From Sphingorhabdus sp. SMR4y (lineage in GTDB: Bacteria; Pseudomonadota; Alphaproteobacteria; Sphingomonadales; Sphingomonadaceae), in contig NZ_CP022336.1 in NCBI RefSeq assembly GCF_002218195.1, forward strand, positions 2,103,001 to 2,167,000: a DNA stretch of 64,000 nucleotides, read 5' to 3'. The notes beneath the pieces are model-generated. The model saw only the letters and a program-made list of their open reading frames with translations, did not search any database and was not told the origin of the DNA. This document shows, piece after piece, positions 27,901-37,177 of this stretch. Position 1 is the first letter of the stretch, and every line of letters begins with the position of its first letter. Made by a program: the position numbers and the translations under genes.

Positions 27901-28336
27901 CCTGTCGCTGTCGATGCCGGTCCTGATCGGTGTGCTCATGCTGCTGGGTATTGTCAGTAAGAATTCGATCCTGCTCATCGACTTCGCGATCGAGGAAATG
28001 CAGAAAGGCGTTCCCAAGTTCGAGGCGATCATGGATGCCGGACACAAGCGGGCCCAGCCGATCGTGATGACCACCGTGGCCATGACGGCAGGTATGGTGC
28101 CTACCGCCCTCTCCCTGTCCGGCGATGGCGCCTGGCGTGCACCGATGGGCGTGGTCGTGATCGGCGGCCTGATCGTGTCGACCCTGCTGACACTGGTTAT
28201 CGTGCCTGCCGGCTTCAGCCTGGCAGACGGGTTCGAACGCCGCGCTGGTCCCTGGCTACGCAACAAGATGCTGACCTACAAGACCGGTGATGATCGCCAT
28301 GACCGGCCCGGGGCAGAGGTCCAGCCCGCCGAGTGA
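24911..28336 (+). CDS. RND multidrug efflux pump, inner-membrane subunit (unusually long)
   Basis: A 1141-residue proton-driven exporter of the AcrB/MdtB superfamily. It has the repeat architecture, with the first helix at NPVVPMVLFVALLFAG, porter domains, and the proton-relay aspartate pair in VAGVLVDDAIVEIENI of helix 4. The second half ends with LMLLGIVSKNSILLIDFA and a final helix. It is about 100 residues longer than usual. The extra segment (about residues 508-629) lies between helices 6 and 7 and contains two additional hydrophobic stretches (about 537-563 and 575-600). Substrates are unknown. It is coupled to the next gene by a 4-base GTGA overlap. Confidence 0.95.
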   Translation: MNLRNISAWSTRNPVVPMVLFVALLFAGLLSFNRMDVVNNPDVEFPAVSVRISQPGAAPTEIENQITQRVEAAVRSISGVKNISSTASEGSSSTFVEFEIGADVNDSVNEVKNAVDQVRGSLPDGILEPQISKVDVAGGPIGFFAVKADDMTVEQLSWFVDDTVAKRLLTVNGMAEVNRFGGVDREIRVILKPDRMQALGVTANQINSVLRQVNINAAGGRAEVGGTRQSVRVLGNADDAYELSQTQIALPNGQVIKLADVAEVTDSFGERTSISKVKGVEVVNFSMDRARGASDVTVYDAAIEIMDKIEAENPGIEFILLGTSVDYTKSQYKSSMLAMIEGAILAVVVVFIFLRDWRATVISAIAIPLSAIPTFWFMDLLGFNLNFLSLLALGLVAGVLVDDAIVEIENIVRHMRMGKTAYQASIDAADEIGLAVVATSFCIVAVFLPVGLMPGISGQFFKNFGITVVVSVLMSLAVARMITPMIAAYFLKAKGHAEHGEGVWMDRYMRLLQWVLDRSEADRIRESLVPAKAAWWQYLWGFVMFALIVAAFLAAAFGVGFALNGLLETLIPSDLLRALLSLAAGLVAGFFVAKLAAALFKMLSGIFGGRFSQWYAYRSGRFRARANDHRMWMMGVGVIAFVLTVILFAITPQEFQPVTDQDSSRVEIEVVPGTTLEQTEKIADRVSDLMYAQPEVDRALTRVRETNASVFVSLKKERAKTSIEFERSMLPELQKIPDARISFQSQSGGGGTGRDISIMLTGSDPELLDATAAQLVEQMKDINLIRAPRIAADLSRPEIIITPYLDLASQLGVTTAALSQTIRIATLGEIDQNAAKFSLSDRQIPIRVMLPLESRNDLTTIENLPIPIASGGTVPLSRVAKVSFGSGPTSIQRYNQNRRTFVGADLAPDVIKGEAMEQIFDLPIMKNLPTGVSNEAFGEDEWQAELAVNFMIALISGILLVFATLVLLYKRVMSPLVNMGSLALAPLGGIFLVWLWGLSLSMPVLIGVLMLLGIVSKNSILLIDFAIEEMQKGVPKFEAIMDAGHKRAQPIVMTTVAMTAGMVPTALSLSGDGAWRAPMGVVVIGGLIVSTLLTLVIVPAGFSLADGFERRAGPWLRNKMLTYKTGDDRHDRPGAEVQPAE

Positions 28337-29616
28337 AGCCGATATCGTCACACAGAAGCAGCGGCGACGGAACCGGCCCCGCAACCACAGGCAGCAATGC
28401 GGGCCGGGATATGAAAATTATTGCCACCGGCATGCTGGTGGTGATGGCGATCATCTATTTCTCTGCCAAAAGCTATGAGGCAGTGCATCCCACACTGGGG
28501 TTCGTTCGCGCGTTTGCCGAGGCGGCGATGGTTGGCGGACTGGCCGACTGGTTTGCCGTCACGGCCCTGTTCCGCCATCCCATGGGCCTTCCGATACCGC
28601 ACACCGCGATCATCCCGCGCAACAAGGACCGCATCGGCGACACGCTGGCCAATTTCCTGAAGGACAATTTCCTCATTTCCCGTCTGGTCGCCCAGCGCAT
28701 GCGCGATGTCGATCTTGCCAGCGGCATCGGCCGCTTTCTGCAATCGCCGAGCGGCGAAGAGGGCCGACTGAAGTTCGGGGCTTCGCGACTGCTGGGCGAT
28801 GCGATTGCCTCGCTCGACAAGGACCGCCTCGGCACGATGTTCAAGGGTGCTGTCAAGAAGCAGGCCGTCGGGCTCGACATAGCAACGCCCATGGGCCAGA
28901 TCCTGGCATCAGTCATGGCGGAAAACCGTCATGGGCCGCTGATCGATTCGTCGATCCGCTGGGCCTATCGGACGCTGGACACCAACGAGGCCGTGATCCG
29001 CAGTATCGTTACCGATCGCGCCAATGCCGTCATGCGCTGGACCGGCCTTGATGACCGGGTCGCCAACGAGGTGCTCGACGGTCTGTATAAGCTCCTGGCC
29101 GACATGGCGGCAGATCCCCAGCACCCGGTCCGCGCGAAAACCGAGGAAAGCCTTGAGCAGCTGGCCCGTGAACTGCAACATGATCCGGAGCTCCGCCAGA
29201 AGGTCAATGAATGGAAGCTGGAAATGATCGAGAATCCGGCGATCGCCTCATGGCTCGATGGCATTTGGGAGCAAGGCCGGGAAGCGCTGCTGCGGGCGGC
29301 CCGCGATCCCGATGCAGCCATGGCCGGTCAGTTCGGCGATGCGCTGATCCAGCTGGGCAACAGCTTGCAGCAGGACCGGCAGCTCAACCGGCAGATCAAT
29401 CGTTTCGGCCGGCGTGCGGTCATCGGTGTTGTCGACAGCTATGGCGACAATATCGTCAAGCTGGTGTCAGAGACCATCCGCGGCTGGGATACGCAAACCA
29501 TAACCGACCGGGTCGAAAATGCTGTCGGCAGGGATCTCCAGTTCATCCGGGTGAACGGCACGCTGGTCGGTGGGCTGGTCGGCCTTTCTCTTCACACGCT
29601 AGGCTACTGGATCTAG
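28333..29616 (+). CDS. DUF445-family membrane protein (YjiN-like)
   Basis: A protein of 427 residues if it starts at the GTG that overlaps the pump stop, or 401 if it starts at ATG 28411, just before the first helix; the second fits the family better. It has a helix at each end, near residues 30-47 and at the very C-terminus (TLVGGLVGLSLHTLGYW). Between them lies a long helical region with the family motif FAEAAMVGGLADWFAVTALFRHPMGLPIPHTAIIP. The function is unknown. It overlaps the RND gene, and its stop overlaps the convergent gdhB stop. Confidence 0.88.
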   Translation: MKPISSHRSSGDGTGPATTGSNAGRDMKIIATGMLVVMAIIYFSAKSYEAVHPTLGFVRAFAEAAMVGGLADWFAVTALFRHPMGLPIPHTAIIPRNKDRIGDTLANFLKDNFLISRLVAQRMRDVDLASGIGRFLQSPSGEEGRLKFGASRLLGDAIASLDKDRLGTMFKGAVKKQAVGLDIATPMGQILASVMAENRHGPLIDSSIRWAYRTLDTNEAVIRSIVTDRANAVMRWTGLDDRVANEVLDGLYKLLADMAADPQHPVRAKTEESLEQLARELQHDPELRQKVNEWKLEMIENPAIASWLDGIWEQGREALLRAARDPDAAMAGQFGDALIQLGNSLQQDRQLNRQINRFGRRAVIGVVDSYGDNIVKLVSETIRGWDTQTITDRVENAVGRDLQFIRVNGTLVGGLVGLSLHTLGYWI

Positions 29617-32600
29617 CGCGAAAGCAGCAGCCGCGCCTGTCCTGCAATCTGGGCTAGCATGGCAATAGACGGCTTCGGTGTCTGCTGTGCCCGATCCATG
29701 ATCTTGCGGAACTGGGCCACCCGGGCAATATTTCGTTCCGCCCAGCTGTCGACGAACTGTTGCATGTCCTTGCCGCGAGTGCGGCGCAGAAAATCGAGCC
29801 GCATCTGCTGGAAATCACGGGCCAGACCGGCGACCAGCAAACGGTCCCAGGGATCGGACGGATTGATCCGGGTCGCGGTCATCTGCGCCCAGTCCAGACC
29901 AAGCTGGCTGCCGAGCCCGGTAAAGGCCGCAGCGACGTCCAGCGCATCAATATCCCGGCTATGGGCCAGATAAGCGATACCGGCGGCGCCGTCATTCTTG
30001 TAAATATTGGCGATCTTGCCGGCGATTTCCGGAGTGGCCCCCGCCTCGACCAGCAGCTTCACCTGACGCGACGCCTGCAAGCGACCTTCCGCAGTTATCA
30101 GATTTTCTACATTCTCGTTGAGCAATGTCACGCCAGGCGCCAGCATGTTGACGGTATCGTCGATACGGTCATCCGACACGCCGATGCGCATCAGATCGGC
30201 CATGTGCGAGCGCAGGACATAGGCGAGCCGGTCGAACAGCGTGATCCGGATATCTTCCGCAATCTCGGCCGTCTCGAGTGCGTGCCAGAGACGGTCGGCA
30301 TCGAACAGCCGCTCTGCCATGACGAATGCACGCGCTACTTCTCCCAGAGCACAACCTTCTTCCTCGGCCAGTTCGAACGGATCGATCAGACCGAGCCGGT
30401 TGATCATGCGGTTGGCCAGTTTCGTCGCGATGATCTCGCGCCGCAACTGATGGTTGAGAATGGCCGCCCGATGCCCCTCCTGCATTGCCGGTGGAAAAGC
30501 CTGCAGCAATTCGCTGTCCAGCCCGGGATCATCGCCGAGGTCGCTATTTTCGATGGCATCCTGCAACGCGAGCTTCGCGGTGGATATCAGCACAGCCAGT
30601 TCCGGCCGGTACAGGCCGCGGCTTTCCTGGCCGCGACGAATCAGGTCTTCGTTGCTCGCCAGTCCCTCAACCGCGCGGTTCAATTGGCCATGTTCCTCGA
30701 ACTGGTCGATCAGACGCACATAAGAGGGTAGAGATTTCGCGCCGCCCATTTCGGCAATGGACAGGCCGAGCGCCTGCAGCCGATTATCTTCCAGAACCAG
30801 CGCACCGACATCGTCAGTCATGGATTTGAGCAACAGATTCCGGGCATCCGGCTTGAGCTTGCCGCTGGCCAGTTCCGCATTGAGGGCAATCTTGATGTTG
30901 ACCTCGTTATCGGAGCAGTCCACCCCGGCGCTATTGTCGATAAAGTCGGTGTTGATCCGGCCGCCACGCGCAGCAAACGCGATCCGTGCAGCCTGCGTGA
31001 TACCCAGATTGGCGCCCTCGCCGATCACCTTCACCCGCAGTTGTTCGGCATTCAGCCGGATCTTGTCATTTGCCGGATCGCCGACCTCGATGTGATTCTC
31101 GGACGCGGCTTTTACATAGGTGCCGATCCCGCCGAACCAAAGCAGGTCGGCATTGCATGCCAAAATCGCGGTCATCAGGCGGCCCGGCGTCGTTTCGATG
31201 TCGTCGCCCAGCCCCAGCATTTTTGCCGCCTGCTCGGAAATTTTTATCGTTTTCGAACTGCGTGAAAAGACCCCGCCGCCTTTCGATATCAGATCCTTGT
31301 CATAATCTTCCCAGCTGGATCGCGGCAAGTCGAACAGTCTTTTCCGTTCGGCCCAGCTTTTTGCCGGATCGGGATCCGGGTCGATGAATATATGCCTATG
31401 GTCAAAGGCAGCCACGATCTTGAGGCTTTTGGAAAGCAGCATGCCGTTACCGAACACATCACCCGACATGTCACCGACCCCGACCACCCGGACCGGCTCA
31501 CTCTGGATATCGATACCCGATTCTGCGAAATGTCGCTGCACCGACACCCATGCGCCGCGTGCGGTGATGCCCATAGCCTTGTGGTCATAACCATTGCTGC
31601 CGCCACTGGCGAATGCGTCACCGAGCCAGAAACCGCGATCGATTGCGATCTGGTTGGCAATATCGGAAAAACTGGCCGTACCCTTGTCTGCCGCCACAAC
31701 AAAATATGGATCATCCTCGTCAAGCCGCTGCACTCGCGCCGGGGGCACCACCTTGCCCTCGACGATATTGTCGGTCACCGACAACAGGGCAGAGATGAAA
31801 ATTTTATAGGCTTCCACACCTTCGGCAAGAAATGCATCGCGGTCATCGCCCGAGGGCAGTTGCTTGGCAAAAAAGCCGCCTTTTGCGCCGGTCGGTACAA
31901 TGACGGCATTCTTGACCCGCTGGGCTTTCATCAATCCGAGTATTTCGGTGCGGAAATCGTCCCGCCGGTCGGACCAGCGCAGGCCGCCACGGGCCACCGG
32001 ACCCGCTCGCAAATGGATGCCTTCAACCCGCGGACTATAGACAAATATCTCCCGCCAGGGCACCGGCGCCGGCAGTTCGGGAATCTTGGCACTTTCGATC
32101 TTGAAGGCCAGCGCTTCGCCGGACTGATAAGCGAAGGCATTGGTGCGCAATATCGATTCAATGACCGCCCGGAACAGCCGCAGGATGCGGTCATCATCAA
32201 TGGCGTGAACACTGATCAGGGCCGCATCCATGTCACGCGTTGCAAGCTGCATGGCTTTCACCCGATCGCCGTCAAAATCCGGATCATGCAGGGCGCGGAA
32301 AATCCTGATCATCGCGGCCGTCACGTCCGCCGCCTCGGCCAGCGCCTCGACGACCGTGATCAGACCATAGCTCAGCCCGGTCTGCCGCAAATAGCGGAAC
32401 CAGGCCCGCATCCACACCGTCGATCGCGCATCGATTCCGGCGGTCGTGATCAGCTGGTTGAAGGCGTCATTTTCGGACTCCCCGTCCAGCACATTGGTGA
32501 TCGCGGCCTCTATTTCATCGGAGCGGGCGATCAGGCGATCGCAACGCTCCTCCGAGCGCAGTTCGAGCAGGAAATCATGGATGAAGCCCAGACGCCCGTC

Positions 32601-34319
32601 GTCGAGCGGAGTCGGAACCGATTCGAGAACGGTAAATCCGAAATTCTCCAGCGTCGGCACTGCATCGGAGAGGGGCAGCGCCCCGCCAAGATGGTATATT
32701 TTAAGCCGCAGCAGATTATCGGCGTCGCTGGCCAGCCGGTAAAGCCGGGTAGAACGCTGCCCCCCACGCTCCAGCTTGAACAGGCGCATGATATCCTTAG
32801 CGGCTTCCAGCGCACCATAGGTCGACTGATAGGTGCCCGGGAAACAATCGGCATAACGCTGGGCAAGGATTGCCGCGCGATTTTCCTGGCCGGCTTCCCG
32901 CAAATTGCGCTCGACTTCCGGTTTCCAGCCCCGGACCATGTTCTCGAGTTCCTGATCGAGCAGATCGGGGTCCGGGATTCTGCCGTCGGTGCCCATGTCG
33001 AGCGTGTAGCGCAAGGAGGAGACTCCGCCCTCTTCAAGCGTATTGGACCAGCTCAATATCTTGGCCCCGGTCGCCTTGGTCAGCATATTTTCCACATTTT
33101 GCCGACGCTCGGTCGAAAGCTGTTCCCGCGGGAGCCAGACAAAGGCGAATAAATGGCGGGCGAGTGGTGAAATCACGCTGTGCAATTTCGGCCGTGGCCG
33201 GTCGATCAGCGACATCGAGATCAGGGCCAGTTTTTCCAGATCATCCTGAGTGAACGTGATCAGTAGATCATGCGGCAAAGATGTCAGCGAATGGGTCAGG
33301 CTTTTTCCGGCATGGCCCGACACCGAAAATCCGAACTTGTCGAACAGCCGGGTGAGCTGCGTGCGCAATACCGGAATATTTTCGGGTGCAGCGGCCAGTG
33401 CCGCGCTGGTCCACATCCCGGAGATGATCGACAGCGCCGTAATCCGGTTCTTTTCCCTGACTGGCACGATGATCAGGTCCATCAGCACGTGGCGATGGAC
33501 AGTGGACAGCTGGTTCGACTTGATAATCAGCGGAGCCTTGCCGCCATTTTCAAACCATTCAAAAGCGCGCCGCCTGCTTTCCTTGGACAATATCGGCTGC
33601 GGGCGCATGCGGGCCAGACCGAGCTGCTGCGTGCGGCCACCCTTGGTGTCAACCATTTCATGGCCGAGCAAAGTCAGATTGCGATCCAGGAACCAGCGGA
33701 GCAACGTCGCGCCCTCGCCTTCGGGCAGGGCGTCGGCATTTTCGCCTAGCACGATCTGCAATTTCAGCCAGTCGGTGACAGCGGCGGCGACATCCTTGAG
33801 ATTCGCGCGCAGCGCCTTGACCAGTTCCCGACGAATACGGGCATCGGTTCTCTCGAGCTCGATATAGATGACAGACTCACGTTTCTCACCGGGGGTAGCC
33901 TGATCAACAAACTCGATCAGCCTGCCTTCGGCATCGCGCCTCACGGCAAGCACCGGGTGGATCAGCCGCTCGATGGTCAGGCCGAAACCGGCAATGGTCG
34001 CACAGACCGAGTCGACCAGAAACGGCATGTCGTCGTTTACAATCGCCAGGCGCAAATGCCTGTTATCCTGTTGTCCGCTGACGCTTTCCAATGACAGGTT
34101 CGCTTCGCCATCGCGGCGTTCCTGGGCGGATTGCAATGTGAAGCGCGCGGCCTCCTCGCACGCTTTTTCGTCAAAACCGATATTTTCGCCTGGCAACGCA
34201 CTTTCGCGAAAGGCGGCCACCAGCATCTTTTCGAGACTGTCAACTTTGGATTGCGCTGGCTTGGATTTCCGTTCGCGATTGGCCGCCATTTTTCCCCCAA
34301 GTGGATCGAGACGGGTCAA
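29613..34319 (-). CDS. gdhB: NAD-specific glutamate dehydrogenase, large (L180-type)
   Basis: A 1568-residue enzyme that deaminates glutamate to 2-oxoglutarate with NAD. This is the giant class (about 1600 residues) of proteobacteria and actinobacteria. About 680 residues of N-terminal ACT-like and regulatory sections precede the catalytic core. The core is recognisable from RAGPVARGGLRWSDRRDDFRTEILGLMKAQRVKNAVIVPTGAKGGF, where the lysines lie, and from GVGDMSGDVFGNGML further on. A helical C-terminal domain follows. It is the typical catabolic, allosterically regulated form. No neighbouring glutamate gene is seen, and its stop overlaps that of the DUF445 gene. Confidence 0.96.
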   Translation of the reverse strand: MTRLDPLGGKMAANRERKSKPAQSKVDSLEKMLVAAFRESALPGENIGFDEKACEEAARFTLQSAQERRDGEANLSLESVSGQQDNRHLRLAIVNDDMPFLVDSVCATIAGFGLTIERLIHPVLAVRRDAEGRLIEFVDQATPGEKRESVIYIELERTDARIRRELVKALRANLKDVAAAVTDWLKLQIVLGENADALPEGEGATLLRWFLDRNLTLLGHEMVDTKGGRTQQLGLARMRPQPILSKESRRRAFEWFENGGKAPLIIKSNQLSTVHRHVLMDLIIVPVREKNRITALSIISGMWTSAALAAAPENIPVLRTQLTRLFDKFGFSVSGHAGKSLTHSLTSLPHDLLITFTQDDLEKLALISMSLIDRPRPKLHSVISPLARHLFAFVWLPREQLSTERRQNVENMLTKATGAKILSWSNTLEEGGVSSLRYTLDMGTDGRIPDPDLLDQELENMVRGWKPEVERNLREAGQENRAAILAQRYADCFPGTYQSTYGALEAAKDIMRLFKLERGGQRSTRLYRLASDADNLLRLKIYHLGGALPLSDAVPTLENFGFTVLESVPTPLDDGRLGFIHDFLLELRSEERCDRLIARSDEIEAAITNVLDGESENDAFNQLITTAGIDARSTVWMRAWFRYLRQTGLSYGLITVVEALAEAADVTAAMIRIFRALHDPDFDGDRVKAMQLATRDMDAALISVHAIDDDRILRLFRAVIESILRTNAFAYQSGEALAFKIESAKIPELPAPVPWREIFVYSPRVEGIHLRAGPVARGGLRWSDRRDDFRTEILGLMKAQRVKNAVIVPTGAKGGFFAKQLPSGDDRDAFLAEGVEAYKIFISALLSVTDNIVEGKVVPPARVQRLDEDDPYFVVAADKGTASFSDIANQIAIDRGFWLGDAFASGGSNGYDHKAMGITARGAWVSVQRHFAESGIDIQSEPVRVVGVGDMSGDVFGNGMLLSKSLKIVAAFDHRHIFIDPDPDPAKSWAERKRLFDLPRSSWEDYDKDLISKGGGVFSRSSKTIKISEQAAKMLGLGDDIETTPGRLMTAILACNADLLWFGGIGTYVKAASENHIEVGDPANDKIRLNAEQLRVKVIGEGANLGITQAARIAFAARGGRINTDFIDNSAGVDCSDNEVNIKIALNAELASGKLKPDARNLLLKSMTDDVGALVLEDNRLQALGLSIAEMGGAKSLPSYVRLIDQFEEHGQLNRAVEGLASNEDLIRRGQESRGLYRPELAVLISTAKLALQDAIENSDLGDDPGLDSELLQAFPPAMQEGHRAAILNHQLRREIIATKLANRMINRLGLIDPFELAEEEGCALGEVARAFVMAERLFDADRLWHALETAEIAEDIRITLFDRLAYVLRSHMADLMRIGVSDDRIDDTVNMLAPGVTLLNENVENLITAEGRLQASRQVKLLVEAGATPEIAGKIANIYKNDGAAGIAYLAHSRDIDALDVAAAFTGLGSQLGLDWAQMTATRINPSDPWDRLLVAGLARDFQQMRLDFLRRTRGKDMQQFVDSWAERNIARVAQFRKIMDRAQQTPKPSIAMLAQIAGQARLLLSR

Positions 34320-34482
34320 AGGCCCGTCAGCATGGCCATGCTATGCGCCCAATCTGCGGCACGCTCAAGAGGTTAGCCGATCCTTTTCGGTGGCGAGAAG
34401 AGAATGTTTTCAACCGTGATATTTCTGTTACATATGCAACTATAATCCGGCGGCGACCGCATTGTTACCGGGTCTGGCGAGA

Positions 34483-35838
34483 TCAGATCTCGGTATGTTT
34501 CAATGCCTGGCTGGTCAGCCTGTCATTGCCGCGTACCGGTCCGACGATCGACAATTCGCCGTCCGTTCCCTTGCGGGCGACGAGCACGACAAATTCGGAA
34601 TCACCGGGATCAATGTCCTGCAGCCGCTGGGACGGAGCCGCGCGCAATTTCACCAGCAGATCTTCTCCGGCCGTCCGCAACTTGTTGAGCAGACCCGAGG
34701 TCCGCCCTGCGGCGCGCTCGGCATGGACAATCGCTTTCAGGCCACCTTCATGCTGTCCCAGAAGTTCGCCCAGCGCTCCCTTGGCAATCGCGTTGCGCTT
34801 TGCATATTTGAGCACTGCGGCATATTCGGTCAGTCGCGTCTTGTCATAGCCGGTGCCGAAGACAAGCTTGACAATCGGCGTCATCGGCGCGCGTTCCTGA
34901 ACCACAAGACCGCTGTCTTCGAGCAGCATCGCATAGTCGTCGGGGAACATTTCGGTCATCAGATAGAAATCATAGGCCCGGCTGATTGCGGCATAGAGCG
35001 CCGCACGGCTGCGCTGTTCCTTATGCGCTGCATGGTCGGCACTATTCCTGGCAGCGGCGAGCCAATCGGCCAGGCTTGCATCCTCTGCCGGCTGGTCTGC
35101 CGATTCTCCGTCGCTCTCCTGCGGGGTGATTGCAAAGTCTGGCGTAAGGTCAAGCGGGCTGATCGGTTCCCGGTCATCCATGCCGCTGGCATTCGGCCCG
35201 TCTTCCCAGACGGGGCCCGCAATGGTCCGCGCCGGAGCCGAGAGCATTGCCTCGGTCACCTGCCCTTCGATTTGCTGCTGGACGGTCTCGGCGGCCACTT
35301 CCTTCCAGTTGATGACGCCGTAGATGAAATCTATCGTGTCATCGTCGGTCGAAAAAGGCAGCAGGATACCGCGATACATGATCGTGATGCCCTGATGATT
35401 GACGAATTCGGCTTCGAAACCGATTGGAGCCTGATTGGCGATTATCTGCAGATAATGATCGGTAATTCTCGACAGCAGAGACCGCGCCGGCACATCGGCA
35501 ACCGCGGTGATCGATGCATCGATGGCGCACTCTTCACGAAGCGCGCGGCCAAGAAACTGGATCGAGGGATTTTCAATGCCGTTGGTAAAATCGAGCAATA
35601 CGCTGTTCGGACCGAAATCCTCGTTCGATTCGGGCGACAGATCCTCGACATCGGGGAAATGCCGCTCGCCAAGCAGGCTGGCCCAGAAATTATACGCGCG
35701 CACATGCATGCGCCGTTCGTCCTGACTGATCGCCGGCGGGGCCTCCACCGCGGCGTCATCATCTTCGAAGACCGTGTAATCGGGTACCGAAAGCAAATCC
35801 GGATCGCCGAGTTCGTTATGATTCCGTAGGTTTTCCAT
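34483..35838 (-). CDS. PAS-domain protein, sphingomonad type
   Basis: A 451-residue soluble protein. Residues about 40-180 resemble a PAS_5-type sensor domain (RAYNFWASLLGERHFPDVED, then NPSIQFLGRALREEC and later YRGILLPFS). The remainder is helical and has no catalytic motif that I can name; there is no histidine kinase or cyclase. ATG 35838 follows GGGG at a good distance and is preferred to 35886. It is on the same strand as gdhB, 163 bases upstream, and may be a separate unit. The ligand and output are unknown. Confidence 0.78.
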   Translation of the reverse strand: MENLRNHNELGDPDLLSVPDYTVFEDDDAAVEAPPAISQDERRMHVRAYNFWASLLGERHFPDVEDLSPESNEDFGPNSVLLDFTNGIENPSIQFLGRALREECAIDASITAVADVPARSLLSRITDHYLQIIANQAPIGFEAEFVNHQGITIMYRGILLPFSTDDDTIDFIYGVINWKEVAAETVQQQIEGQVTEAMLSAPARTIAGPVWEDGPNASGMDDREPISPLDLTPDFAITPQESDGESADQPAEDASLADWLAAARNSADHAAHKEQRSRAALYAAISRAYDFYLMTEMFPDDYAMLLEDSGLVVQERAPMTPIVKLVFGTGYDKTRLTEYAAVLKYAKRNAIAKGALGELLGQHEGGLKAIVHAERAAGRTSGLLNKLRTAGEDLLVKLRAAPSQRLQDIDPGDSEFVVLVARKGTDGELSIVGPVRGNDRLTSQALKHTEI

Positions 35839-36066
35839 GCTGCCCCATCGCGATTGCATCAATTCCACACTGGTCTGCACCACCATGGTAAATATATGGT
35901 AAATTTTCCGGTAAGACGCTCTGGACCCCCAGACGGCAACGGGGCCTGCATTGGCAGCGACTGTGCGAAATAACGACTGCGCGCTCTTGTCACGGCAATA
36001 GTCTGCTGGTAATGGCGCGCGATCAATGGAAATTGCTTGAGGCCGACCCTCATCCGTTTCATCGAT

Positions 36067-36143
36067 GCCGCTTTAGCTCAGTTGGTAGAGCATCGCATTC
36101 GTAATGCGGGGGCCAGAGGTTCGAATCCTCTAAGCGGCACCAC
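36067..36143 (+). tRNA. tRNA-Thr (CGT anticodon)
   Basis: The cloverleaf is complete. The acceptor stem is GCCGCTT with AAGCGGC, and the D arm is GCTC/GAGC with the AGTTGGTA loop. The anticodon loop TTCGTAA gives CGT, which reads the threonine codon ACG. The T arm AGAGG/CCTCT carries the TTCGAAT loop. The CCA end is encoded (36141-36143). Confidence 0.97.
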
Positions 36144-36339
36144 CGAGTTTCCCCTTTTCGACCGTCTCTGCACCTGCCCCGATCTGGCATAATTAATGCC
36201 GATTTATCTGTAGCTTACCTGCAGGTCATCGATCACCTTTGCGACCAGAGCCCCTTTGTCGGTCGTAGAACGATGCCAATATGGCCCATCGTCTCAGAGG
36301 GCCATTTTGGCTGTTCGACACGACCGCTTCCGGCGACCA

Positions 36340-36774
36340 TCAGGAATCTGCCTCGTCGCGCTTTTCCGCATTCTCTCTCGCGTGCATGTCCGACCAGAGC
36401 TTTTCCGTTCCGGCTTCGACGGACTGGTTGAGATATTGCGAAGCCACGAGCCACCCCTTGATCGGACGCAATGGCAACAAACAGCCAATCGCCATCAATG
36501 GCACCGCAATGGCAAATACCAGAGGCACCGGTAATTCAAAAACGACCTGGAGCCAGACCACAAAAAACAACAGCGGAAACGCGACAAAGCAAAGGGAGAA
36601 AAATGCCGGGCCATCGTCGGGGGTCGCGAAACGGTAATCCAGGCCGCAGGTTTCGCAGCTGTCCTGGATTTTCAGCCAGGTCCGGAACATGCGCCCTTGG
36701 CGACAACGTGGACAATGGCCTTGCCAGCCCGCGATAAATATTGCTCTGGTTTTACTGTTCTTGTGATCCTTCAT
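36340..36774 (-). CDS. DUF983 small membrane protein with zinc-ribbon cysteines
   Basis: A 144-residue protein. The N-terminal part has two CxxC pairs, CPRCRQG and CETCGLDY, about 20 residues apart, as expected for a zinc ribbon. Two hydrophobic helices follow (about 62-82 and 86-105). This is the DUF983 layout, common in alphaproteobacteria and often near cytochrome oxidase or cell-division genes. The function is unknown. The C-terminus is charged. Confidence 0.85.
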   Translation of the reverse strand: MKDHKNSKTRAIFIAGWQGHCPRCRQGRMFRTWLKIQDSCETCGLDYRFATPDDGPAFFSLCFVAFPLLFFVVWLQVVFELPVPLVFAIAVPLMAIGCLLPLRPIKGWLVASQYLNQSVEAGTEKLWSDMHARENAEKRDEADS

Positions 36775-36850
36775 CGAAGATCTCCATAGTTGAAAAATAC
36801 CATCGCTGAACCGGACGATCAGGCGATCGGCAACAGGGGGTGGCGGGCGA

Positions 36851-37177
36851 TCATAGCCGTGTCAGGCCGCGAAATTCCAAAACAAAGCCGGTAAAGAAAT
36901 CGAGTTCTTCTGCGGTCAGCCCGAGGGCTAGCGCCCTTCGCATGGCTGAATCTAGAGCGGCCGAGTCATCATTTCTGATCGCACAGCCGAGGTCGAGAAT
37001 TGCCGCGGTTCGCACGTCGAAGCTGCGCTCGCCCAGCGCGGCGTCGATATCAGCGCCGGAGAGGCCGGCATCGCGTGCCTCTTTCTCAGCATCGGAAAGG
37101 ACATCCTTGCAGGCGCAGTCGCTCAACAAGGCCAGTTTGAGCTGGCTCAATATCCGCTCGTATTCCGGCTCAGCCAT
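36851..37177 (-). CDS. Small AhpD/carboxymuconolactone-decarboxylase-like helical protein
   Basis: A 108-residue soluble protein with a run of amphipathic helices resembling one AhpD-like domain. It has a cysteine pair near residues 21-23 (DCACKDV), then EARDAGLSGADIDAAL, a linking helix and ALALGLTAEELDFFTGF. The pair is C-x-C, not the active C-x2-C-x3-H, so peroxidase activity is doubtful. The likeness is by eye only. It overlaps an upstream small frame by 8 bases. Confidence 0.6.
   Translation of the reverse strand: MAEPEYERILSQLKLALLSDCACKDVLSDAEKEARDAGLSGADIDAALGERSFDVRTAAILDLGCAIRNDDSAALDSAMRRALALGLTAEELDFFTGFVLEFRGLTRL

Noticed and set aside
31392-33152. 586-codon plus-strand frame
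   Set aside because: It is fully antisense to the gdhB catalytic region and its translation has no family features.
34478-34492. CGAGATC-A-GATCTCG palindrome at the end of the PAS gene
   Set aside because: It overlaps the stop codon and has no T tract on either strand, so neither terminator nor operator is supported.
34462-35829. 455-codon plus-strand frame
   Set aside because: Antisense to the PAS-protein gene, which has a recognisable domain.
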